DNA of 29,789 nt from an uncultured Ellagibacter sp. (GTDB taxonomy: Bacteria > Actinomycetota > Coriobacteriia > Coriobacteriales > Eggerthellaceae), in NCBI RefSeq assembly GCF_934636505.1, contig NZ_CAKUAL010000020.1, forward strand, positions 1-29,789. The letters are read 5' to 3'. A program made the translations under genes and the position numbers. Below the pieces are notes generated by a model that searched no databases, was not told where the DNA came from, and was given only the letters and a program-made list of their open reading frames with translations. Positions 1 through 8,900 of this stretch are shown one piece after another; position 1 is the stretch's first letter, and each line of letters starts with the position of its first letter.

Positions 1-33
1 CGTAGCCTGACCTGCGGTGTCAAGCCTAAATCA

Positions 34-138
34 GACACACTTCTCTGCCGTCCTCTTAAAAGGGCTGGGATTTTTAAGCAGCTAAAACTGGAGAGGTGAG
101 CTGGGGTTTGGATGCGAAAAGGGACACACTTTTTTGCC
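34..138 (+). repeat. pair of short direct repeats
   Basis: Two near-identical 16-17 base stretches of the form GACACACTT followed by a pyrimidine run and TGCC lie at 34-50 and 123-138, about 90 bases apart. The stretch between them has no convincing open frame. They may be fragments of an intergenic repeat or of an insertion-sequence end, but the left side is cut by the window, so this cannot be resolved. Confidence 0.3.
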
Positions 139-197
139 TATAACCCAATGATTTGCAGGGGAAATCACCGCCGCGCACCACGAGAAAGGGGGCCGCC

Positions 198-620
198 TTG
201 AAGCACAAGTGCAATGTGACGGTCATCGGTAAGAAGTTGTTCTCCGAGCTCCAGAAGGACTATCTCGCAGACCCCGAAAGCGGTCCCTGCCCCTGCTTTG
301 AAGTAGGACAGGAATACCTGTTCGAGCGCGAGGCCGGAAAGGACGACTTCTACCACTTCGGGAGAGAGCTCAACCCGCCCTTCCCCTGCGCGGAGGCATG
401 GGACGCCATCAGCCGCTACATCTACACGGCGCTTGCAGGCGGCGCCATCATGAAGAACTGGACAAACGACGAGCGCATCATGATCGCTTGTTGCAATGAC
501 GGAACCCGTCCCGTCGTGTTCAAAATCGAGCGTATCGACGTTCCGGAAAGCGCTGAGGACGAGGCGTATCTTGCGACCTATGACTTCAGCTGCAGCGAGG
601 AAGACGCATACACCGGATAA
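198..620 (+). CDS. TIGR04076-like small protein
   Basis: This predicted soluble protein of about 140 residues belongs, by motif, to the TIGR04076 family, whose biochemical role is not established. The family-type motifs are visible: PCPCFEVGQEYLF near the N-terminus, a central FPCAEAWDAI segment, and CCNDGTRPVVFKIE near the C-terminus, with conserved cysteines that could bind a metal or be redox active. I chose the TTG at 198 as start because a GAAAGGGGG ribosome binding site sits about six bases upstream and the family usually begins at the LKHKCNVTV stretch. An in-frame ATG at 153 would add 15 proline- and arginine-rich residues without a comparable site. The gene stands alone. The next gene points towards it from the other strand. 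Confidence 0.75.
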   Translation: MKHKCNVTVIGKKLFSELQKDYLADPESGPCPCFEVGQEYLFEREAGKDDFYHFGRELNPPFPCAEAWDAISRYIYTALAGGAIMKNWTNDERIMIACCNDGTRPVVFKIERIDVPESAEDEAYLATYDFSCSEEDAYTG

Positions 621-820
621 CGCCAACTTGCGAATCGACAGCCAAGCTCGCGCACCAGTGCCTGGTCACCGCTCATTTCCCCTACCCCTGCATGCGCGTC
701 TCACCGCGAAGCGAGCGAAAAGAGGAAATGCCATCCGCAAGCTTGCGAGTGCTCAACCAATGCGAGATGCTCTCCTTCCGCCAAAGGAAGGCCACGATTG
801 TTCCTTCTTACTACGCTACG
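621..820. other. convergent intergenic spacer
   Basis: This 200-base stretch separates two genes that end towards each other. I see no gene in it. An imperfect dyad (AAGGAA at 784-789 pairing with TTCCTT at 801-806) could weakly terminate the minus-strand lipoprotein transcript, but no clear T-run follows. Confidence 0.4.
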
Positions 821-1354
821 CTACGCCTTCCAGGTACCTTTAGCAATGACGTCATTCAGGGCTTCGTGCAGCTTGTCGAAACGCTCGTTGGGCTCGTCTG
901 AGCCGAACCCTGCGGCGTAGCCCCCCGACTCGTGGGAGCCTTCGGTCGTCTTGACGTTGATGTAGTACGACGGCGTGTCGAGCACCAGATCCGAAACCTT
1001 GATCACTTCGGGAAGGTCCATGAAGTCGACCTTGTCGACGACGTCGACGAGGCCTTGCCAGTCTGCCTCCGAGATGGACAGTCGCTCCCTGCTAAGTTCC
1101 GCCTCCTCAGGCCAGGGGGATTCCTCCCCTACGTGGGAGAGATCGGTGTCCGGCGCAAGAGAAACATGCGTGAGAGACGGCTCGGGCTCGAACACGTAGG
1201 CATCGAGCGTGTTCACATCTCCGCCAGTGCTCACAAGGACGATTCTCGTGACTTCGCAGCTTTCGTTTTTCGCCTCGCCACCCGCAGCGCACCCCGCAAG
1301 GGCAACGGCCCCGAACAGGCCCGCAACCAGCAACGCCGCCATGAGCTTTTTCAT
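821..1354 (-). CDS. secreted lipoprotein, function unknown
   Basis: This protein of about 177 residues is exported and lipid-anchored. It has a KK n-region, a hydrophobic stretch (residues 5-19) and a lipobox LAGC with the acylated cysteine at residue 22, followed by a short small-residue linker. The rest is acidic and looks like a compact extracytoplasmic domain (for example LPEVIKVSDLV and SYYINVKTTEG). I recognise no enzymatic motif. Two adjacent ATG codons (1357 and 1354) follow an AAGGAG ribosome binding site. The second has the better spacing and gives the normal MKKL signal start. It is transcribed alone, away from the next repeat-rich spacer. A perfect 9-bp hairpin lies just upstream in its likely leader. 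Confidence 0.75.
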   Translation of the reverse strand: MKKLMAALLVAGLFGAVALAGCAAGGEAKNESCEVTRIVLVSTGGDVNTLDAYVFEPEPSLTHVSLAPDTDLSHVGEESPWPEEAELSRERLSISEADWQGLVDVVDKVDFMDLPEVIKVSDLVLDTPSYYINVKTTEGSHESGGYAAGFGSDEPNERFDKLHEALNDVIAKGTWKA

Positions 1355-1370
1355 CATGACTCCTTGTCTT

Positions 1371-1394
1371 GAGAAGCTCCCCCTTGAGCTTCTC
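1371..1394 (-). promoter_or_regulatory. 9-bp hairpin in lipoprotein leader
   Basis: GAGAAGCTC (1371-1379) and GAGCTTCTC (1386-1394) form a perfect 9-bp inverted repeat with a 6-base loop. It sits about 15 bases upstream of the lipoprotein start on the minus strand. It could be an operator or an mRNA leader hairpin. No T-run marks it as a terminator. Confidence 0.4.
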
Positions 1395-1530
1395 TCCTTG
1401 CGAAATGCCCCTCGACTTCCCCGCCTTTACGCGCGCCTCCCGAACTGCTCAAGGATATCGTAGCAGCGATTCGTCTCGACGTGTGACGGCGCGGCGGGTA
1501 GCGCGGCGTCCCCTCTCCTGGAAAATCACA

Positions 1531-1694
1531 CCGCCGTGGACAGAATCTGCCAATATGTGAGCCCCCGAGTTGCCCCAAAACGCCCGTCCTGACTCTCGGC
1601 TGGCTGCGGCCTGGGCTTTTGCTGAGCTCTCCAAGGAAGACGAGCTGAAGGCGGAGGCGAATCCTCACATATCGGCAAATTCTGTCCACGGCGG
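1531..1694. repeat. intergenic element with 31-bp inverted termini
   Basis: Arms at 1531-1561 and 1664-1694 are reverse complements of each other over 31 bases with only two mismatches, and they enclose about 102 bases. The outer core of each arm contains CCGCCGTGGACAGAAT or its complement. No credible gene lies inside, so the unit resembles a small non-autonomous element or a structured intergenic repeat. The surrounding gap (1395-1971) contains nothing else I can name, apart from a possible -10 box GATAAT at 1861-1866 for the downstream gene. Confidence 0.55.
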
Positions 1695-1971
1695 GGCGAT
1701 TTGTCCCCGAAAGCAATTTGCTGTCCGCGACGGCGCAAACCGCGAGCGCGTCATTTTTGAGCAGGATGAGGTTGAGGTCGAGTTCCGCAGAAACGCAGAA
1801 GCGAATCGGCGTTTACCGCAAAAATCGGTAGTTTTTATCGCTTGCTTGCGCATGAGGTGCGATAATGCAAACTTTAGCGCTAAGGTGGGTGTTTGACTGC
1901 CCGCGGGCACTTCGGTTCGGATTGCCGCAGGCATCTCCTAGGGAACGATTGGTATAAGTCAGGAGTCGTAC

Positions 1972-3387
1972 ATGAGAGACATACGCGTCAGTGACATCAC
2001 GATGAGGGAAGCAGCTGCCTCGAAGGCGCTTTCCCTATCCTTCAAGGAAAAGCTTGAAATCGTGAAGATACTCGACCGTATCGGCGTCGCCGCCATCGAG
2101 GTCGAGGGTATCGAGTCCTCAAAGGTGGACAGCCTGCGAATCAAGTCGATTGCCTCCCTGGTGAAGAACAGCACGCTCGCCGTTCCGGTGAAGATGGACG
2201 ATGAGAGCATCGAGGCGGTTTGGAGCGCCGCGAAGGGCGCACAGCACGTCCGCCTGCAGGTCGAGGCCGCGGTGAGCCCCTCGTGCATGGAATACATCCA
2301 GTGCAAGAAGGCCGACGCGCTCATCGACGACGCCGCCCGTGCCGTTGCCAAGTGCGCCGCGCTCACCGACGACGTCGAGTTCGTGGCCATCGACGCCACC
2401 CGCACTGACGTTGCCTATCTGGCGAAGGTCATCGAGGCCGTCACCCGCGCCGGCGCCAAGACGGTGACCGTATGCGACGCCGCAGGCTCCATGCTGCCCG
2501 AAGAGTTCGCCCAGTTTATCGGCGACCTCCTAAAGGCCGCTCCCCAACTTGCCGAAATCGAGCTGGGCATTTCGTGCTGCAACAACCTCAACATGGCGGA
2601 CGCCTGTGCCGTTGCCGGCGTCATGGCAGGTGCCTCCCTGGTCAAGGCGACGTCCTACCCTATGGGCGTCGTCGCGCTCGACAATGTGGCGAGTATCCTC
2701 GCGGCGAAGTCCGACGCCCTGGACGCCCAGTGCCACGTCCGCGTGACCGAGCTCAAGCGCGCCATGAATCAGATCGCGCGCCTGTGCTGCGAGGACCGCT
2801 CCAAGGCGGCCCAGTTCACCGGCTCCGTTTCCGAAGCGGTCGAGGGAATCGTGCTCACCGCCGGCGACGACCAGAACACCGTCATGCAGTATGTCGAGCG
2901 TCTGGGCTACAGCCTCTCCGACGAGGACGCCGCCGCGGTGTTCGAGGCATTCAAGAAGATCGCCGCCAATAAGGAACGCGTGGGCGCGACCGAGCTCGAC
3001 GCCATCGTGGCCTCCGCTGCCCTGCAGGTGCCCCCCACCTATATCCTCGAGGGCTACGTTATCAACGCCGGTTTGAGCTTCAAGGCGACCTCCCACATCT
3101 CGCTGCGCAAGAACGGCGAGGTCATCGAGGCGGTTTCCCTCGGCGATGGCCCCATCGACTCCTCGTTTAAGTCCATCGAGTCGGTCGTGGGCACACACTA
3201 CGAGCTCGACGACTTCCGCATCCAGGCGGTCACCGAGGGCCGCGAGGCTATGGGCGAGTCCATCGTGAAGCTCATCGCCGACGGCAGGGTCTATTCCGGT
3301 CGCGGCATCTCCACTGACATCGTGGAGTCCAGCATCCGCGCTTACATCAACGCGCTCAATAAGATCGCTTACGAGGAGCAGAACTAA
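1972..3387 (+). CDS. isopropylmalate synthase-like protein, altered active site
   Basis: This 471-residue protein has the two-part layout of alpha-isopropylmalate synthase: an HMGL-like DRE-TIM barrel (about residues 1-270) and a C-terminal LeuA-type allosteric domain (about 355-470, with GDGPIDSSF, GRGISTDIVES and AYINALNK). The barrel keeps an aspartate and arginine in DITMRE (8-13), DATRTD (141-146) and an asparagine at 238 at the position of the metal-contacting residue. The usual HxHND metal motif, however, reads SCCNN (201-205), so both histidine ligands are missing, and DTTLRDGEQ has lost its GEQ. It may use another metal, act on another substrate, or be regulatory. An AGGAG site precedes the ATG. 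Its stop overlaps the next start by one base (TAATG), so the two are probably translationally coupled. Confidence 0.8.
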   Translation: MRDIRVSDITMREAAASKALSLSFKEKLEIVKILDRIGVAAIEVEGIESSKVDSLRIKSIASLVKNSTLAVPVKMDDESIEAVWSAAKGAQHVRLQVEAAVSPSCMEYIQCKKADALIDDAARAVAKCAALTDDVEFVAIDATRTDVAYLAKVIEAVTRAGAKTVTVCDAAGSMLPEEFAQFIGDLLKAAPQLAEIELGISCCNNLNMADACAVAGVMAGASLVKATSYPMGVVALDNVASILAAKSDALDAQCHVRVTELKRAMNQIARLCCEDRSKAAQFTGSVSEAVEGIVLTAGDDQNTVMQYVERLGYSLSDEDAAAVFEAFKKIAANKERVGATELDAIVASAALQVPPTYILEGYVINAGLSFKATSHISLRKNGEVIEAVSLGDGPIDSSFKSIESVVGTHYELDDFRIQAVTEGREAMGESIVKLIADGRVYSGRGISTDIVESSIRAYINALNKIAYEEQN

Positions 3388-5879
3388 TGAAGCTTTCCTT
3401 TTCCACCCGCGGCTGGGCCGACCACTCCTGGGACGAGTTGGTGAACACCGCGCTCGAGATGGATTTCTCCGGCATCGAGATCCACAACCCCATCATCAAC
3501 ACTGTCTTCACCGGCAAGGGCGGCCCGCTTGAGCGCTATAACACCCAGGCTACCGCTCGTGCATTGCGCGACAAGGGCTTATGCATCCCCGCGCTCGATT
3601 CCTCCGTCGACATCTCGGCGGGCGAAGAGCAGATCAAAGCTGCCAAAGACCTCATCGACCTCGCCGCCGCCGCCGGCGTCGAGCGGGTCGTCGTCGTGGC
3701 GCAAAACGATGATGAGGACGCTATCCATGCCGCCCTGGCCGAGCTTGTGCCCTATGCGGAAGCCAGCGACGTCGTCTTGCTGATCGAGTCGAGCGGCATC
3801 TTCTCCAGCACCACGCGCATGGCGGGCATCATGGACCGCTACGCGAGCGACTATTTGGGCACCCTGTGGGATGTCCACAACGTCTACCGCACAGGCGGCG
3901 AAACCCCCGCGCAGACGGTCAAGAACTTAGGCGCCTACATCAAGCACGTGCACATGCGCGATTCCGACGACGACGGAAGCTTCAACCTGGTTGGCGAGGG
4001 AACCCTGCCCATCGACGAGGTCGTGCGCGCCCTGTCCTCCATCGACTACGACGGCTACGTGTCGCTGGAGTGGGACCCCGCATGGATGCCCGACCTCACC
4101 GACATGGAGGTCATCTTCCCGCACTTCGTGAACTACATGGAACAGTTTGAGGACACCCGCGGCAAGCGCCGCACGCTCTACCTCAACCACGACGGCACGG
4201 GTGAATACGTGTGGAAGAAAGACGAGCTCATCGACTTGACCTTTCCGCAAGTGCTCGACAAAATGGTCGAATGCTTCCCCGACCAGTACTGTTTTAAGTA
4301 CACGACGCTCGACTACACGCGCACCTACGAGGAATTCCGCGACGACGTCGACACGTTCGCCCGCTCGCTCGTCTCCATGGGCGTGAAGGCTGGCAGTAAG
4401 GTCGCCATCTGGGCCACCAACGTGCCCGCTTGGTACATCACCTTCTGGGCGGCCACCAAGATCGGCGCCGTGCTCGTCACGGTGAACACGGCCTACAAGA
4501 TCCACGAGGCCGAGTACCTGCTGCGCCAGTCCGACACGCACACGCTTGTTATGGTCGAGAGCGCCCTGGATTCCAACTACCGCCAGATCATCAACGAGCT
4601 GTGCCCCGAGATTGCCGAGACCAAGCCCGGCGAGCAGCTGCACTGCAAGAAGCTGCCGTTTTTGCGCAACGTCGTGACCGTCGGCTTCGACATGCCTGGC
4701 TGCCTCAACTTTGACCAGGCCATGGAGCGCGCCGAGCTCGTGCCGCTGGAGAAGATCCAGCGCATGGCCGCCGATGTCCGCCCCGACGACGTCTGCAACA
4801 TGCAGTACACCTCCGGCACCACGGGTTTCCCCAAGGGCGTCATGCTCACGCACCGCAACGTCGTCAACGACGGCAAGTGCATCGGCGACCGCATGGGGCT
4901 GTCCACCGCGGACCGCTTCATGATCCACGTGCCCATGTTCCACTGCTTCGGCATGACCCTGTCGATGACCTCGTCCATGACGCACGGCGCGACCTTGTGC
5001 CCGATGCCCTACTTCAGCGCCAAGGCGTCGCTGCACTGCATCACGCAGGAGAAGATCACGGCCTTCAACGGCGTCCCCACGATGTTCATCGCGATGTTCA
5101 ACCACGAGGACTATCGCAAGACCGACTTCAGCCACATGCGCACAGGCATCATGGCCGGTGCCGGCTGCCCGCCCGAGCTTATGAAGCGCGCCGCCCAGCC
5201 CGACGAGATGAACATGACCGGCATCGTGTCGGTGTACGGCCAGACCGAGTCGGCCCCGGGTTCCACGATGAGCGCCTGGACCGACCCGCTCGACCTGCGC
5301 ACGGAGACCGTCGGCTACGCGTTCCCGCACGTCCAGTGCAAGATCATCGATCCGGAGACCGGCGAGGAGCTGCCCAACGGCGAGGTCGGGGAATTCTGCT
5401 CGCGCGGTTACAACATCATGAAGGGCTACTACAAGATGCCCGACGCCACCTTCAAGACGGTGGACGAGGACGGCTGGCTGCATTCCGGCGACCTGCTCAT
5501 GCGCGACGACCGTGGCTGCTTCGTCGCCACGGGCCGCCTGAAGGACATGATCATCCGCGGCGGCGAGAACATCTATCCCAAGGAAATCGAGGACTTCGTC
5601 ATCACGCACCCCAAGGTGAGCGACTGCCAGGTCGTGGGCGTGCCCGACAAGAAGTACGGCGAGGAGGCCATGGCCTGCATCATCCTCATGGAGGGCGAGT
5701 CCATGACTGAAGACGAGATCCGCGAGTTCATGATGAGCAACATCGCGCGCCATAAGGTGCCTCGCTACATCAGGTTCGTGGACTCCTTCCCCATGAACGC
5801 GGCCGGCAAGATCCTCAAGTACAAGATGAGGGAAGCCGCCGTTAAGGAGCTGGGGCTTCAGGACCTCGTGAAGAAGTAA
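3387..5879 (+). CDS. TIM-barrel isomerase/acyl-CoA synthetase fusion
   Basis: This 830-residue fusion has two enzymes. Residues 1-255 form a sugar phosphate isomerase/epimerase (xylose-isomerase-like) barrel. Candidate metal ligands are in GIEIHNP, LLIESSG, WDVHNVY, HVHMRDS and SLEWDP. Residues 265-830 are an AMP-forming acyl-CoA synthetase. The ATP-binding loop YTSGTTGFPKG starts at residue 474, and it is followed by YGQTES, WLHSGDL, GRLKDMIIRGGENIYP and a C-terminal lysine motif AAGKILKYK. Such ligases convert a carboxylic acid, ATP and CoA to acyl-CoA, AMP and pyrophosphate. Fusion to a barrel suggests the acid is made from, or shared with, a hydroxy or sugar-like substrate, but the substrate cannot be read from the sequence. 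It is coupled to the upstream synthase-like gene and probably forms a pathway with it. Confidence 0.88.
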   Translation: MKLSFSTRGWADHSWDELVNTALEMDFSGIEIHNPIINTVFTGKGGPLERYNTQATARALRDKGLCIPALDSSVDISAGEEQIKAAKDLIDLAAAAGVERVVVVAQNDDEDAIHAALAELVPYAEASDVVLLIESSGIFSSTTRMAGIMDRYASDYLGTLWDVHNVYRTGGETPAQTVKNLGAYIKHVHMRDSDDDGSFNLVGEGTLPIDEVVRALSSIDYDGYVSLEWDPAWMPDLTDMEVIFPHFVNYMEQFEDTRGKRRTLYLNHDGTGEYVWKKDELIDLTFPQVLDKMVECFPDQYCFKYTTLDYTRTYEEFRDDVDTFARSLVSMGVKAGSKVAIWATNVPAWYITFWAATKIGAVLVTVNTAYKIHEAEYLLRQSDTHTLVMVESALDSNYRQIINELCPEIAETKPGEQLHCKKLPFLRNVVTVGFDMPGCLNFDQAMERAELVPLEKIQRMAADVRPDDVCNMQYTSGTTGFPKGVMLTHRNVVNDGKCIGDRMGLSTADRFMIHVPMFHCFGMTLSMTSSMTHGATLCPMPYFSAKASLHCITQEKITAFNGVPTMFIAMFNHEDYRKTDFSHMRTGIMAGAGCPPELMKRAAQPDEMNMTGIVSVYGQTESAPGSTMSAWTDPLDLRTETVGYAFPHVQCKIIDPETGEELPNGEVGEFCSRGYNIMKGYYKMPDATFKTVDEDGWLHSGDLLMRDDRGCFVATGRLKDMIIRGGENIYPKEIEDFVITHPKVSDCQVVGVPDKKYGEEAMACIILMEGESMTEDEIREFMMSNIARHKVPRYIRFVDSFPMNAAGKILKYKMREAAVKELGLQDLVKK

Positions 5880-5901
5880 CCTGTATCGAGAGAGACCTTT
5901 T

Positions 5902-5935
5902 GCGGGGGCCGTCATGCGCGCCCCCGCTTGCGTTT
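5902..5935 (+). terminator. hairpin between fusion gene and PFOR gene
   Basis: GCGGGGGC (5902-5909) pairs perfectly with GCCCCCGC (5920-5927) around a 10-base loop, and a modest T-containing tail (TTGCGTTT) follows. It lies 23 bases after the fusion gene and 30 bases before the oxidoreductase start. It may be a partial terminator that uncouples the two units. Confidence 0.6.
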
Positions 5936-5965
5936 GGCACCATTGCCAGGGAGAGGGACTAAAAG

Positions 5966-8900
5966 ATGAGCAACTACGTAACGGTTGACGGCAACGAGGC
6001 TGCGGCCCATGTCGCCTACGACTTCACCGAGGTGGCGGCGATCTACCCCATCACGCCGTCTTCGCCCATGGCCGAGCACACCGACCGCTGGAGCGCCCAG
6101 GGCCGTCTGAACATGTTCGGCCAGCGCGTGCAGCTGACCGAGATGCAGTCCGAAGCGGGCGCCATCGGGGCCATCCACGGCGTGCTGCAGGCAGGAGGCC
6201 TGGGAACGAGCTTCACTTCAAGCCAGGGCCTCATGCTCATGGTTCCCGTGCTCTACCGCATCGCCGGCGAGCGCCTGCCGGGCGTCTTGCACGTGGCGAG
6301 CCGCACGGTGGGCACGCACGCCATGAGCATCTTCGGCGACCATTCCGACGTCATGGCGTGCCGCGACACCGGCTTTGCGCAGCTCAGCTCGGGAAGCGTT
6401 CAGGAAGCAGCCGACATGGCGGCCGTTGCGCACCTCGCCGCCGTGAAGGGCAGCGTCCCGTTCATGCACTTCTTCGACGGTTTCCGCACTTCGCACGAGC
6501 TTTCGCGCATCGACATGCCCGACACCAAGAAGCTCACCGCGCTCATGGACACCGAGGCGCTCGATCGCTTCAGGGCGCGCGCCTTAAACCCCGAGCATCC
6601 CATGCTGCGCGCCACCGTGCAGAACGGCGACGTGTACTTCCAGGTGCGCGAGGCGAACAACACCGCCTACGACGAGCTGGCAGATGTGGTCGAGGGCATC
6701 ATGGCGCAGGTCGCCAGCGTGACGGGCCGCGAGCACCACGTGTTCGACTATTACGGCGCGCCCGACGCGACCGACGTCGTGGTCGCGATGGGCAGCGTCT
6801 CGGGCACTGCGCAGGAAGCATGCGATTACCTGAACGCGAAGGCCCACTCTGCGGGCTCTGGCAAACGCTACGGCTTCTTGCAGGTGCACCTCTACCGTCC
6901 CTTCTCGGCGAAGCACTTCTTAGGAGTCTTGCCCCAAAGCGTGGAACGCATCGCGGTGCTCGACCGCTGCAAGTGCATGGGCTCGGCCGGCGAGCCGCTC
7001 TACCTGGACGTCTCGAGCGTCATCGCGAACAGCGAGCGCGCGGGCAAGGTGCTCGTTGTGGGCGGGCGCTATGGACTTTCCTCCAAGGACACCGATGTCG
7101 CCCAGATCGTCGCCGTGTTTGAGAACCTTGCTGCTGACCAGCCCAAACGCGGCTTCACCATCGGCATCAACGACGACGTGACCAACCTGTCGCTTCCCGT
7201 GCAACCGCTCGATGACTTCAAGGACGCCGACACCTACAGCTGCAAGTTCTGGGGCTTAGGTGGCGACGGCACGGTGGGCGCCAACCACAACACCATCCGC
7301 ATCTTGGGCGACTGCGCCGACCTGTTCGCGCAGGCGTATTTCGAGTACGACTCCAAGAAGTCCTTCGGCGTGACCAAGTCGCACCTGCGCCTCTCGAAAA
7401 AGCCCATCCGCAGCACGTATTACGTGAAGCGCGCCGATTTCGTCGCCTGCCACAACCAGAGCTACGTGCGCCAGTACGACATGGTGCAGGAGGTGAAGCC
7501 GGGCGGCACGTTCCTTTTGAACACGGGCTGGACGCCTGAGGAGCTCGATGCCAACCTGCCCGGAGCGATGAAGCGCTACATCGCGAGCAACGGCATCCGC
7601 CTGTTCACCGTTGACGCGGTCGAGATCGCGCAGCGCGTGGGCCTGGGAAGCCATATCAACACGGTGCTGCAGGCGGCGTTCTTCAAGATCGCAGGGCTCA
7701 TGCCGGTCGAAGAGGCCCTCGACTACATGAAGGACGCGGCGCGAAAGACCTATGCGCGCAAGGGAGACGCCGTGGTGGCGAGCAACGTGGCCGCCATCGA
7801 GGAGGGCGCCCAGAGGTGCGTGGAGGTCGCGGTCCCTGCGAGCTGGGAAAACGCCGAGCTTGACGCATGCTCAAGCGACGAGGGCCTGCCAGCTGTGGTC
7901 GCGAACATACTGCATCCCGTGAACGCCCAGAAAGGCGACGAGCTTCCCGTGAGCGCGTTTGCGGGCTACGAGGACGGCGTCATCGACATGGGCCTCACCG
8001 CTTTCGAGAAGCGAGGCATTGCCGTCACCACGCCCACATGGAAGGCCGACGCCTGCATCCAGTGCAACCGCTGCGCCTTCGTGTGCCCCCATGCCGCGAT
8101 CCGTCCCTACCTGGTGAGCGAGGAGGAGGCCGCCATCGCCCCCGCCGGGTTCGAGACCGTCGCTCTCAAGGGCGGAAAGAACCTTCCCGACGGCATGCGC
8201 TTCACTCTCCAGGTGAGTCAGTTCGACTGCACGAGCTGCGGCAGCTGCGCCGACGTGTGCCCGGCAGACGCGCTTTCCATGGAGCCCGCCAAGTTCACCG
8301 ACGCGAGCCGCACGCTGTGGGAATACGGTCTGGAGCTTACCGACAAGGACAGCATATTCGATCCCTATTCAGTCAAGGGCTCGCAGTTCAAGCAACCGCT
8401 CCTCGAGTTCTCAGCAGCATGTGCGGGCTGCGGCGAGACACCCTACGCCAAGCTCCTCACCCAGCTGTTCGGCGACCGCGTGTACTGGGCAAACGCCACA
8501 GGTTGTTCGCAGGCCTGGGGCGCGCCCTTCCCTGGCATCCCCTATACCGTGAACAAGCGCGGCTTCGGCCCTGCGTGGACCAACAGCCTTTTTGAAAACA
8601 ACGCCGAGCTATCGTTAGGTCTCTATCTTGGATCGACCCAGCAGCGCGCGGCCGAGAAGGCGCGCGTCGAGAAGCTTTCGCAGGTGCTTGCATGCGGCCT
8701 GGAGAACCCGAAGGACGGCAAGGGCGACGCACCCGAGCCCGCTGCCATGGAAAAGGTCAAGGCTGCGTGCGAGTCTTATCTCGCCGCCTTCGACGACTTC
8801 GACGCTTCGCGCGCTGCCTCCGATGCGCTCGTGGCGGCAATCGAGGCTTCGACAGGTTCGCTCACCAACAGCGCCAAGAAGGTGTGCGAGGGGGTCCTCA

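Noticed and set aside
3927..5915. Long minus-strand open frame opposite the TIM-barrel/ligase fusion
   Set aside because: It is an antisense shadow in GC-rich codons. The plus strand has clear family motifs throughout, while the minus frame is a low-complexity mix of His, Val, Ala and Gly.
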